Positions 35,920 to 47,290 of a stretch of DNA of 64,000 nt are shown in pieces. The notes below the pieces were generated by a model. That model saw nothing but the letters and a program-made list of their open reading frames with translations, made no database searches and was not told the origin of the DNA. Location: assembly GCA_019912845.1 (NCBI GenBank), contig JAIOHU010000137.1:1-64000 (forward strand), read 5' to 3'. A program made the translations under genes and the position numbers. Each line of letters starts with the position of its first letter. Position 1 is the first letter of the stretch. This stretch comes from a bacterium (lineage in GTDB: Bacteria; Electryoneota; Electryoneia; Electryoneales; Electryoneaceae).

Positions 35920-36416
35920 TAGATTCTGCTTTTCAGGGCTTCCATCCAATTTCTTATCCGCCAGAGTAATGGAATTTCCATTGGGTGAATAATTCCAGAT
36001 CGTTTCACGTGTGTGATCATACCGATCAAATGTTCGCGGCTAAAGGGATGAACGATTCTCGAATGATCACCACTTTCAAAAAGAAATTTATCACCGATTC
36101 CCACCAGTCGATGGACAACGGTGTTTTGATTTCCCGGATTTAAACGAAACACCAGCATACCGCATTGCAGTAGCTGGTGTTCAACACTTTTCAGAGGTAC
36201 TACCCGGACAAAGTCCCCGTCAACCAATGTGGGACGCATTGACCCCCCTCTCACTTGTATCCAGAAGGGTGTCTCAAGTTTTTTCAGGTGCTTCAGGCCG
36301 TTTGGCTCAGGGACCCCAAGGATCGGGTTCGTCACTGAAGAGCCGTGCTTCAACTTTTCCTGTTTCAAGAATCTCGGGATCTTCCCAAACTTGTTCTTGC
36401 GAATGGTGCTCTTCAT
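35919..36416 (-). CDS. S24/S26-family peptidase (signal-peptidase-like, no membrane anchor)
   Basis: 165 residues. The serine motif is QVRGGSMRPTLVDGDFVRVVP (catalytic Ser about residue 61), and the later VVHRLVGIG segment (about 100-108) carries His at the place of the general base in archaeal/ER-type signal peptidases. SGDHS follows. No transmembrane helix is seen at the N-terminus, unlike normal signal peptidase I, so it could be cytosolic and process a peptide inside the cell. It is the first gene of the cassette and overlaps the nucleotidyltransferase gene. Confidence 0.75.
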   Translation of the reverse strand: MKSTIRKNKFGKIPRFLKQEKLKHGSSVTNPILGVPEPNGLKHLKKLETPFWIQVRGGSMRPTLVDGDFVRVVPLKSVEHQLLQCGMLVFRLNPGNQNTVVHRLVGIGDKFLFESGDHSRIVHPFSREHLIGMITHVKRSGIIHPMEIPLLWRIRNWMEALKSRI

Positions 36417-36914
36417 CTTTTCGTGATTCCATCATCCACCTGCTTGATTAAAAGATCATTTAGCGATTAATTCCTGACGTTATAAAAGTGATTCAAAGAG
36501 GCTCTCCTGTCAAGACTCCAGGGACAATGAAAAAAATCCAATTACTCATAGGAGAAAAATAAAAATTATAGATTCAAGTCTCACGAAAGACTCTACTCAC
36601 CTCAAAAATCGCTCACTCAACAATTACTCAAAGCACTACAAAGAGAGACAACTATTCAACGCCCCAAAGGGGGCTGTAAATTTTCTTCAAGAAACACTTT
36701 AACTAATTTGTTCAAAATAGAAAAGACTGTTCCTTGCCAAACGTGGGGAGAAATTCAAGATTCTCAGTGCAGAACTTCAGTATCTAGAAGTGTCTGGTTG
36801 TGCCGAACTTTACTATTTTATAACGTCTTCTGAAGACTTGGCAAACATAGGAATTCAAAGCTTAACAAACAACTCTTCCTACCAAATCTCCAAAGTTATT
36901 TTCTTGTGATCCAT
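36417..36914. other. Gene-free stretch between gyrB and the peptidase gene
   Basis: No gene is supported on either strand. It must hold the promoter of the leftward cassette, but the best -35 (TTGACA on the minus strand) has its -10 at an unfavourable spacing. It contains a perfect 12-base inverted repeat, GACGTTATAAAA (36476-36487) and TTTTATAACGTC (36816-36827), and a short GC hairpin near 36660 without a T tail. Confidence 0.5.
36476..36827. repeat. 12-bp inverted repeat in the gyrB-peptidase gap
   Basis: Arms GACGTTATAAAA (36476-36487) and TTTTATAACGTC (36816-36827) are perfectly complementary and 328 bases apart. They could be paired regulator sites or chance in AT-rich DNA. Confidence 0.45.
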
Positions 36915-39385
<2,471 letters not shown>

Positions 39386-39399
39386 TTCCAGAAAGAGAT

Positions 39400-39427
39400 C
39401 AGGCGGGACAGTCTACTCTCCCGCCTG
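39400..39427 (-). terminator. Hairpin between dnaN and dciA
   Basis: A perfect 9-bp stem CAGGCGGGA (39400-39408) / TCCCGCCTG (39419-39427) with a 10-base loop lies 26 bases after the dnaN stop. The following minus-strand bases (ATCTCTTT) are only weakly T-rich, so it may be a partial terminator or an RNA-stability element within the operon. Confidence 0.5.
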
Positions 39428-39452
39428 GAAAGGACATCATTTATTTCCAGAA

Positions 39453-40565
39453 TCAGTTTAAACGTACCGGCATGATTAACATCAGGAAATCTTCACCTTC
39501 AGCAGGTTCAGTGGGTTTAATAATTGCCGCTTGTGTCGTACCACCTACATCCATGCGAAGTTCATCTGTTTCTATCTGTTTTAGAATTTCGAGGATATAA
39601 TTGGCATTGTAGCCAATCTCTTTAGGACTGCCATTATAACTGGCAACAATTACTTCCTTACCCTGTCCACCCAGCTCGATATCTTCGGCAGTTATTTCAA
39701 GTTTTTCAGCCTCAACTTTGAAAATAACTTGTCTGCTGATTGGATTTGAAAATATTGCAGCTCGTTTTACCGCACGAATCAAATCTTCAGTTCCTACGAT
39801 CAATCTATCTTCAATATTCTGTGGAATAACACTCTCGTAATGGGGATATTTTCCTTCGATCAAACGACTAAAAAGTGTAGCGTCTTCCAGTTTAATCATC
39901 ACCTGATTTGCACCAATGTTGATTTCAACATCTCCCTCTTCAGGTAGATTCCGTCTAACCATTTCCAGTGCCTTGACTGGAAAGATTAATTCACGTGGAT
40001 CCCCATCATATTGGAATGATTGGTCAACAATACGTACCAGACGGTGACCATCTGTGGCAACACCACGAATTTCATTTGGACGCAACTGGAAAAACACACC
40101 AGTTAAAGCTGGACGTAATTCATCTTTCGAAACCGCGAAAGTAAGACGACGTATGAAACCATCCATTTTATCAGTTGAGAGTGTAACTTTTGCCGATTCT
40201 TCTATTTCAGGAAGATTTGGAAATTCCAATGCAGAAATCCCGGGAACTTTATAACTACCCGCCCCAGCATTCATCAGCAAATGGTTATTTTCATCCATCC
40301 AGCACTCAAGATCAAGTCCTTCCAACTCTCTTGAAATATCACCAATCTTTTTCGCCGGTACAGACAATGCACCATCTTCTTGACCATGGACTTCAATCTC
40401 AGTTAGAACTGATACTTCTAAATCAGTAGCAACCATCCGCAAACGGTTACCTTCCAACTGCAACAAGATGTTTGATAAAATGGGAAGCGTTGATTTGCTG
40501 GGTACCGCAGGTGCAATGCGGTTAAACGCTTCAATAAAATTTGACTGGGATGTTGAAAATCTCAT
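39453..40565 (-). CDS. dnaN: DNA polymerase III sliding clamp, beta subunit
   Basis: 370 residues with the three repeated clamp domains. The N-terminus MRFSTSQSNFIEAFNRIAPAVPSKSTLPILSNILLQ, the central LRPALTGVFFQ and GVATDGHRLVRI, and the C-terminal MPVRL ending are standard. The clamp tethers DNA polymerase III and other enzymes to DNA. The start is unambiguous. It lies downstream of dnaA across the probable origin. Confidence 0.97.
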   Translation of the reverse strand: MRFSTSQSNFIEAFNRIAPAVPSKSTLPILSNILLQLEGNRLRMVATDLEVSVLTEIEVHGQEDGALSVPAKKIGDISRELEGLDLECWMDENNHLLMNAGAGSYKVPGISALEFPNLPEIEESAKVTLSTDKMDGFIRRLTFAVSKDELRPALTGVFFQLRPNEIRGVATDGHRLVRIVDQSFQYDGDPRELIFPVKALEMVRRNLPEEGDVEINIGANQVMIKLEDATLFSRLIEGKYPHYESVIPQNIEDRLIVGTEDLIRAVKRAAIFSNPISRQVIFKVEAEKLEITAEDIELGGQGKEVIVASYNGSPKEIGYNANYILEILKQIETDELRMDVGGTTQAAIIKPTEPAEGEDFLMLIMPVRLN

Positions 40566-41072
40566 TGTCTTCCCGAATTAGATGTATGAAAGCCTTATCC
40601 TTTAAAACTCAGATTATTTAGTTTGTACACACAGGGTTTTAATAAGTTCAAATAGTTTTAATACTATTGTTCTTGTTATTTGGTTTGTGGATAGAGTGGA
40701 TAAAATAGAATTATGCCATTTTTATTCAATTATACCAAGAATCCTGCCATTCACATGCATCATTTTTCAGAGGGGATAATCTAATACTTATCCACAAGTT
40801 TATCCTCAGGAGTGAGTAATTATAACCATGAAAGTTATTTTCCACCGCCAATTCACTCCTTCTATTCCAAATGTGGAATAACAATGTGGATAAGTCGAAT
40901 CTAAAGAACAATCCCAAAAAATTATATGACCCGGAAATATAAGAATTTAATGAATTAAAATGCAAGTAAGAAATAGAGGTTTGTTAAAGATAAACCAATT
41001 TAATTATTATTCTTATTCATTGATTTTTAAGAGTTTATGAAGCAATACCGATTTTGTTGAGATAAACAGTTT
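40566..41072. other. oriC: Probable replication origin (oriC) between dnaA and dnaN
   Basis: A 507-base intergenic region contains a cluster of DnaA-box-like 9-mers: TTATCCACA at 40788-40796 and its complement at 40885-40893 (both perfect), with single-mismatch boxes at 40686-40694 (complement of CTATCCACA), 40695-40703 (complement of TTATCCACT) and 40800-40808 (TTATCCTCA). Next to them, 40920-41060 is strongly AT-rich, suitable as a duplex-unwinding element. Position beside dnaA and dnaN and near parS sites agrees. GC-skew inversion was not computed. Confidence 0.8.
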
Positions 41073-42488
41073 TTAAAGCGAATCTTCTTGAATACGTCTA
41101 CTCAAACGATCCAGTTCGTTTGCAAAGACTGAATCCTCATTTTCCCACTTCAATATTGTCTGTTTAGCATGTAATACTGTAGTATGATCACGGTTACCAA
41201 ATTGTCTACCAATTTGTTTCAAAGAATGCCCGGTCATACGAACGGAGAGAGCCATTGCAATCATTCTGGCACGGGCAATTGGTTGGGTTCGTACCTTTGC
41301 GCTGAGCAAATCATGGGAAACCTTGAAGTGATCAGCCGTGCATTTTTTTATATTATCAACTGAAACACGTCGATCACGTGTTTCACAAAGGTCTTGAAGG
41401 GCACGTTTAGCTAATTCGAGGGTTATATCTACACCATTGAGATTTGCTTGAGCAAAAAGACGTATCAATGCACCCTGTAGTTCACGAACATTTTTTGTTA
41501 TATGTTGTGCCAGATAATGGCAGACATCAGTTCCTAGTTCTGAATATTCTTCTTCGGCAAGCCTTTGTATAATTGCCAGACGGGTATCATAGTCTGGAGG
41601 TCCGATATCACATACCAAACCCCATCCGATTCGACTAACAAGACGTTCATCCAAACCACCAAGTTCACGAGGGGGTTTATCTGAAGTCAGAACAATTTGT
41701 TTGCCAGCCTGATGAAGTGCATTAAACGTGTGGAAAAATTCCATCATCGTCCGTTCTCTATCTATCAGAAACTGTATATCATCCAGAAGTAAAATATCCA
41801 CCTGGCGGTACTCTGCAGAAAATTGTAATGCCCGGTTTTTGCTGATTGCTTCCACAAAATCCTGAGTAAATCTTTCGCTGGAAATATACTTTATGCGGAG
41901 ATCCGGATATATACGTAAACTCTCATTACCTATTGCCTGTAATAAATGAGTTTTCCCAAGTCCTACACCACCATACAGTAGAAGAGGATTATAAGAAGTC
42001 TTACCTGGCTTCTGGCTGACTGCAGTACACGCGGCACGGGCAAAACTATTTCCAGGACCCTCGACAAAATTCGAAAAACAATATCTTGGATTGAGATCAA
42101 CCGACTTATAAGTTGGAGAAGCAACTACCTCTGGTAAGGGTGCATATGTAGTAGGTTTGGCTGAGGGAGGTTCAGGGAGTTCATCACCATCTTTCTGAGA
42201 AACAGAATAAACCAATTTCCCTGATTTTCCCAGGGTATCCTCAAGGGCGTTCTCAATATTCGCGGCATAATGACCTTCGATCCACTCATAATAAAAACGG
42301 CTGGGTACTTCCACGGTCAAGGTAAATTCTTCAAAACTCAAAGGTTTAATTGGTTGAAACCAGGTTTTGAATGCCTTTGTTGGAAGATCGTCACCGATCT
42401 TTTCGCAGATATGGTGCCAAGCCTCATCAGCAGCTTGAACACTACCATTCTGAGGTGAATTTAATATTAAGGGTCTGCTGTTTGTCAT
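41073..42488 (-). CDS. dnaA: Chromosomal replication initiator DnaA
   Basis: 471 residues. Domain I (about 20-90) has KAFKTWFQPIKPL, followed by a variable linker. Domain III is AAA+ with Walker A LLYGGVGLGKTHLLQAIGN (about 170), Walker B ILLLDDIQFL and sensor LTSDKPPREL. Domain IV ends with the DNA-binding helices and the signature IGRQFGNRDHTTVLHAK. It binds the boxes at oriC and opens it. The ATG at 42488 is preceded by DnaA boxes, suggesting autoregulation. Confidence 0.97.
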   Translation of the reverse strand: MTNSRPLILNSPQNGSVQAADEAWHHICEKIGDDLPTKAFKTWFQPIKPLSFEEFTLTVEVPSRFYYEWIEGHYAANIENALEDTLGKSGKLVYSVSQKDGDELPEPPSAKPTTYAPLPEVVASPTYKSVDLNPRYCFSNFVEGPGNSFARAACTAVSQKPGKTSYNPLLLYGGVGLGKTHLLQAIGNESLRIYPDLRIKYISSERFTQDFVEAISKNRALQFSAEYRQVDILLLDDIQFLIDRERTMMEFFHTFNALHQAGKQIVLTSDKPPRELGGLDERLVSRIGWGLVCDIGPPDYDTRLAIIQRLAEEEYSELGTDVCHYLAQHITKNVRELQGALIRLFAQANLNGVDITLELAKRALQDLCETRDRRVSVDNIKKCTADHFKVSHDLLSAKVRTQPIARARMIAMALSVRMTGHSLKQIGRQFGNRDHTTVLHAKQTILKWENEDSVFANELDRLSRRIQEDSL

Positions 42489-43238
42489 TATCTCATCATG
42501 AATACAAATTGTGAACAGATGATAGTGGATAAGTGTTAATAACTAAATTGAAGTCTTTTGTTTTCAAGGTGTAAGGCAGTACATTTTAGATGTGGATAAG
42601 TCCTTGAAAAGCAATGCCAACAAGAATTACAAGGGATGCAACTCCCGTCGAGTGAGAATATAGATGAGTGTTTTCTACCTGTCAAGGATAAATTTCTTCT
42701 CATTTGGCAATGATGGAATTCTAACCGTTTTCAAACATTCAATGCGAAGAAATTTCAGAGCTAAGTGCATAATCTACGAGCTGAATTCCTTTTCAGTTCT
42801 GGCTCGAGAGGCGGGTAAATTTTAGAATCAGAAATGGTGGTGCACTGTGATAAAACTCACAACAACAAACCAAATTTTAGTGCAGTTTACAAAGTCAATT
42901 TGTACACAAGTTCTCTCGATTAATTTTAGATTTGGTTGTTACTATTTAAATGTTGATATTTTATTGCTACCTTTCGTATTGTTGATAGTTCATCAAAAAA
43001 CAACGATAAAAAGTAGATGTGGGATTGAATTCGTTTTTTAATACATGATAAAGATGGAAAATATATGTTCGTAATTGAACGAGTGAAGCGGTACAGCAAG
43101 CATTTTTTGTGGAATTTGAAGAAACATAAAATTAAATGATCGAGTTAGAACGGAAAGAAAAAATATTTAGCAAAGCTAGAGAGCAATCTAGTACCCACAC
43201 AAATTCACATGTCGCAACCATGTTGAAAGGAAGAGCAA
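42489..43238. other. dnaA upstream region with DnaA boxes
   Basis: No gene is supported in this 750-base stretch. On the dnaA side lie a perfect DnaA box (complement of TTATCCACA, 42591-42599) and a one-mismatch box (42524-42532), consistent with autoregulation of dnaA or a bipartite origin. The rest is AT-rich and probably holds the promoter of the rightward regulator gene. A 64-codon open frame at 42847-43041 looks like chance. Confidence 0.6.
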
Positions 43239-44810
43239 ATGGCTACAAAAAAGAAGAAAGCTCCTGTCATTGAAAACGAGCTTCTGACAGGATTCACCGA
43301 TCTACTTGATGGTGTCGGTGAAGATGAAGATCTGGATACAAAAATTCTTGATCTTTTAAAAGAACAATTCGGCGGTGATCATGGCATGCTGCTTGAGCCT
43401 GAAGTTACCACAGGCAACTTACGCGAAGTAGCAAAGTTTGGCGAAATTGAAGAAATGCTGAACCAGGATATGAGGAATTTTACTCAATTTACCATGGATC
43501 ATCCTGAGGATCCAGATTTTGTCGTCGTAGCACCAGATGCAAAAAAAGTACAAAAACTCGCCGCACGCAAAAGTGTACGAAGAGATATGACCAAGCAGGT
43601 GTTAATCTTCCCGTTGACCGCAGGTGATGAGGCGATGGGAGTCGTTTATCTTGGTTCAAAAGATGGAAAATCGCTCAAGGTTGATGGTCTGACGCAGGAA
43701 TCAGTTCTGGAGTTTGGTAAAACATTCGGAAAGATTCTTAAAATTGACCGTGCCATTCAACGTGTCGCTCTCCAAAATCAATCATTACAACGTACAGTAA
43801 GTGGTGAAGCGGTTTACCAGAACCTGGTAGGATCCAGTGAATCTGTAGAACGGATTAAACGTGCGCTGGCATTAGTTGAAGCGACTGATATCCCTGTAAC
43901 CCTGGTTGGCGAAACAGGAACAGGGAAAGCAATGTTGGCACAAATATTACATAACAACAGCGGTCGTAAAAAGAAACCGTTCATCCATCTGCAAATCAAT
44001 GAAATTCCTGAAAAACTGCTGGAAATCACAATTTTCGGACGTGCTTCAAGATCAAGCAACAAGGCAGTGCGCGGTGCATTACGTGATGCAAAAGGCGGAA
44101 CCCTGTTTATCCAGGACGTCGATAAACTGCCACTGCGTCTACAAGCACAATTACAGCAAGCCATCGAAAATGGTGAAGCATTCCCATTACAAGGCGATAA
44201 TGAATATCCAGTAGATGTACGATTGGTCGCCTCAACCGAATCAAATCTCGCGACACTCTTTGAAGAAAATAAAATTCGTGAGGATTTGTACCAACGTCTA
44301 AGCATTTTCCCGATTCTGATACCACCATTGCGTGATCGTACCGAAGACCTGCCCGTGCTGGTGCCTCACTTTATCGACGAAGCTGCGGCAGCATTTGGAA
44401 AAGCTGTGTCTGGTGTTAACAGTGAAGTTTACGACTACCTGGGCACCTATGATTGGCCAGGAAATATCACTGAACTGGAAAAGGAAATCCGTCAAGCGGT
44501 GTTACGTGCGCCGGATCGTGGTGGAGTGTTAACTCCAAGCTCGCTCAGTAAGCATTTGATCAGCAAACGCGAACCAGCAATTTCTCTTCCAAAAGAAGGT
44601 ACCTTGAAGCAGAGAATCGCTGGAATCGAAAAACGGTTGATCATGGAAGCGTTGGAGCAATACAAACACAATCAATCCACAACGGCAGATCGTCTCGGAT
44701 TAAGCAGACAGGCACTAATTAACAAACTGCACCGTTATGGTATTGAGACAGGAAGAAAATATAAGAGACGTCTTCGTGAAATTGAAGCGAAAGCTGAGAT
44801 TACCGAATAA
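43239..44810 (+). CDS. NtrC-family AAA+ transcriptional regulator lacking GAFTGA
   Basis: 523 residues. A GAF-like sensory domain (about 30-185) precedes an AAA+ domain (about 190-430) and a Fis-type helix-turn-helix (about 467-503; EALEQYKHNQSTTADRLGLSRQALINKL). Walker A (GETGTGKAMLAQIL, about 223) and the arginine region REDLYQRLSIFPI are kept. Where sigma54 activators have FGHEKGAFTGA it reads FGRASRSSNKAVRGAL, so the sigma54-contact loop is absent. Walker B is GGTLFIQDVDKL instead of GGTLFLDEIG. It probably does not activate sigma54 and may work like TyrR or as a simple DNA-binding regulator. Single-gene unit. Confidence 0.85.
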   Translation: MATKKKKAPVIENELLTGFTDLLDGVGEDEDLDTKILDLLKEQFGGDHGMLLEPEVTTGNLREVAKFGEIEEMLNQDMRNFTQFTMDHPEDPDFVVVAPDAKKVQKLAARKSVRRDMTKQVLIFPLTAGDEAMGVVYLGSKDGKSLKVDGLTQESVLEFGKTFGKILKIDRAIQRVALQNQSLQRTVSGEAVYQNLVGSSESVERIKRALALVEATDIPVTLVGETGTGKAMLAQILHNNSGRKKKPFIHLQINEIPEKLLEITIFGRASRSSNKAVRGALRDAKGGTLFIQDVDKLPLRLQAQLQQAIENGEAFPLQGDNEYPVDVRLVASTESNLATLFEENKIREDLYQRLSIFPILIPPLRDRTEDLPVLVPHFIDEAAAAFGKAVSGVNSEVYDYLGTYDWPGNITELEKEIRQAVLRAPDRGGVLTPSSLSKHLISKREPAISLPKEGTLKQRIAGIEKRLIMEALEQYKHNQSTTADRLGLSRQALINKLHRYGIETGRKYKRRLREIEAKAEITE

Positions 44811-44841
44811 CACCGAGTCTCTAGTATCATTAGATTGAATC

Positions 44842-44872
44842 ACAAACGCCCTCATCACAGAGGGCGTTTGTA
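44842..44872. terminator. Strong hairpin terminator
   Basis: A perfect 12-bp stem ACAAACGCCCTC (44842-44853) / GAGGGCGTTTGT (44860-44871) with a 6-base loop lies 31 bases after the regulator stop. The T tail is short (ATTATA). It lies between convergent genes and may serve both strands. Confidence 0.8.
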
Positions 44873-44974
44873 TTATACTGATTCTTGGAATTATTGTCTT
44901 ATGCTGAACTGCAATATGTTTGTGTTGTTCGGATTACCGCTTTCCAATCAGTCCTAAAATCAATAATATTACTA

Positions 44975-45013
44975 CTTTCCTGGATGCCAGCTAACCCCAC
45001 GCTGGCATGACGA
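44975..45013. repeat. Dispersed palindromic repeat, family A, copy 3
   Basis: TTCCTGGATGCCAGCTAA followed by CCCCACGCTGGCATGACGA, nearly identical to copy 1 at 1715-1757. It lies just downstream of the OPT transporter stop, again at the 3' side of a minus-strand gene. Confidence 0.8.
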
Positions 45014-45048
45014 GATCAAACAATATTTTCGAGCATCGCTCTAATTGA

Positions 45049-47013
45049 CTATTTCCCAACACCAAAGAACACTCCCAGCAAAAGGGGAAGCAAGATCAGG
45101 AAAATTCCCATCAAACTTTCGCCTGCGATCAAGCCAGATGCCACTGGAACAGTAAAGGTTTTGTCAGTGGCTGATGATTTTTTGCTGATTATCCAGGCAA
45201 TCAATCCACCGAGAAACATTGAAAGCGAATACCAGAAGTGGAAGGTGAATGCCAGACCGATTCCCATAGGTGAGGGTACCCATTTTTTAGCTTTATCCGG
45301 CAACCACATGGGCAACAGAACGAGCAAAATTCCCACCAGACCACCAATCACCAAAGCCATCTGGGCTGTCGGGTGCAATGATTCAAAGCCATTTGCAAGT
45401 AATTTGGCAACAGAAGCCCAAACTTGTGCTGCAGGCGCAGGCCACTGATCTGTACCCAGTGCTGAGGCATCAGGAACCAATAGATAAAATGCTGGCACTG
45501 TAACCGCGGTACCGATAAATATTCCACTAAATTGAGCCAGAAACTGCTTTCGTGGATTCGCACCGAGCACATACCCACTTTTCAGATCGATCAAAAGGTC
45601 GGAAGCACTATCCGCAACTCCTGCAGTAATACAGGCAGCCATGAGATTTGTATTCGTCTGTTTTGGAGCAATCGCACCATAAGCTAGCTGGGTAACTTTT
45701 CCCATCGCTCCAACAGGTGTGGTATCCGTTTCGCCTGTTGTACGACAAGCGACTAAAGCCAGGAAAAACGACATCACAACTGCCAGCATCGCCATCCAGA
45801 GTGCCATCCCAAATGCAGCATGGGCAACCCAGACCACGCCAATCCCACCAGCAATAGCACCGGTTGCAAACCACGATCCGGGCACTTCGACTTTATCCAT
45901 CGCCAGAAGTTCGTCAGATTTCTGTGTAGGAGCGTTTTTGGAAAAAATGGCAGTCACACCACTGAATGCCCGTAAAATGGTTCGCCATTGTAGTCCAAAT
46001 GCCAGCAGACCGCTGGTGACCATACAGGATGCACCTCCCCACAATGACCAGGAAACCATAGTACGATAGTCCAGTGATTCAATGACTCCCATATTGTGCA
46101 TAATCGGCACCAGAATCACCCAGTTGATAATTGCTCCCAGCAGGACAGAGGTTGCGACACGTATCCCCATCAAGGCTCCGCCAGCCATCAGCAATACACT
46201 ACCTTCCACCCCAACGGTATATTCAAGGGCACGTTTGCCAAAGAGTGGATAAACCTCATGGATGATATGAAACGGTTTCTTCAGCAATCCGATTTCGGAT
46301 AACATCACAAAACCATCACGTAAGAACGCGACCAAAGCACCAAGTCCACCAGCAAGGAATAGGGCTTTTGCGCTTTTTTCACCCTGCTCTTCGCTAAGAA
46401 TAGCATCTTCAAAATCTTCTTCTTTTTCAGCGGCACTTTTTTCATCCATCCCGACATCTGCAACAGGCCCTTCGGTAGCTGGAGAATGTTCATAGTCCGC
46501 GTGTAAAGATCTGAGTGTCATTGCTGCAGCAATACCTGATGGAAAACGGAGACGTTCGATATTGATCATCTGACGTTTCATGGGAATTGCCAGGGTAACA
46601 CCAAGTACAGCGAGGAAAAATATCCAGAGGGTAAGTTGACCATAAGGAATGTGATGACCGTTTATGAGCAGAAATGCGGCTATCGCTGAAACCAATGTTC
46701 CACCAGTCGAATAACCAGCAGAAGAAGCCGTAGACTGCATGGAGTTATTTTCGAGAACGGTCATCTCGGATCTGGCAAAGCCCAGCTTTTTGAATGTTTT
46801 CCAGATCGCAAAACTAAGCACACAAGAGGTAATCGCAACCCCGAAGCCCCAACCGGTTTTCAAGCCGATGTACAAATTGGAAAGGGACATAATCGCGCCG
46901 AGGAAGGAACCCATCAATACAGCTCGCAGGGTCAGTTGTTTCATCTCGCCACGGTAATGCTGGTGGAACCATTGTAATTCCAGTTCTTCCGGGGTGGGTC
47001 TTTTCGCTGCCAT
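45049..47013 (-). CDS. OPT-family oligopeptide/metal-chelate transporter
   Basis: 654 residues with about 14-16 hydrophobic helices. The N-terminal ELTLRAVLMGSFLGAIMSLSNLYIGLKTGWGFGVAITS and MQSTASSAGYSTGGTLVSAIAAF are typical of the prokaryotic OPT family (PF03169). A cytoplasmic charged loop (AAEKEEDFEDAILSEEQGEKSAK) lies near residue 195. Such proteins take up small peptides or metal-chelate complexes by proton symport. The substrate is not predictable. Single gene, bounded by a family A repeat and a terminator. Confidence 0.9.
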   Translation of the reverse strand: MAAKRPTPEELELQWFHQHYRGEMKQLTLRAVLMGSFLGAIMSLSNLYIGLKTGWGFGVAITSCVLSFAIWKTFKKLGFARSEMTVLENNSMQSTASSAGYSTGGTLVSAIAAFLLINGHHIPYGQLTLWIFFLAVLGVTLAIPMKRQMINIERLRFPSGIAAAMTLRSLHADYEHSPATEGPVADVGMDEKSAAEKEEDFEDAILSEEQGEKSAKALFLAGGLGALVAFLRDGFVMLSEIGLLKKPFHIIHEVYPLFGKRALEYTVGVEGSVLLMAGGALMGIRVATSVLLGAIINWVILVPIMHNMGVIESLDYRTMVSWSLWGGASCMVTSGLLAFGLQWRTILRAFSGVTAIFSKNAPTQKSDELLAMDKVEVPGSWFATGAIAGGIGVVWVAHAAFGMALWMAMLAVVMSFFLALVACRTTGETDTTPVGAMGKVTQLAYGAIAPKQTNTNLMAACITAGVADSASDLLIDLKSGYVLGANPRKQFLAQFSGIFIGTAVTVPAFYLLVPDASALGTDQWPAPAAQVWASVAKLLANGFESLHPTAQMALVIGGLVGILLVLLPMWLPDKAKKWVPSPMGIGLAFTFHFWYSLSMFLGGLIAWIISKKSSATDKTFTVPVASGLIAGESLMGIFLILLPLLLGVFFGVGK

Positions 47014-47290
47014 GCGTGATCTCCCAAGTCAAATAGAGGTAAGTGGTTTTGAGCACTGCAAATATAGGGGAAATCAAGGGAGCGTGAAAGGAAAAGTGGG
47101 ATGAGTTACAAATTACGAATCAAGAGTCAATAATCAAGGATTTAATCCGAACCCAAAACTTAGTTTGATCATTGCCAACCCTACGTCAGCACAAATTCGG
47201 TTTGATCCCTGATTCCAAATTTCTAATTGAGACAATTCCCTTATGGCAGGAAAGTACTATAAAGCAAACTGTCTCCCGTCTAGGTGAGCA

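Noticed and set aside
40726-40965. 79-codon minus-strand open frame in the origin region
   Set aside because: It spans the DnaA boxes, has biased aromatic content from AT-rich DNA, and lacks a ribosome binding site.
42847-43041. 64-codon plus-strand open frame upstream of the AAA+ regulator
   Set aside because: AT-rich, no ribosome binding site, no domain-like pattern, and it lies in the dnaA upstream region.
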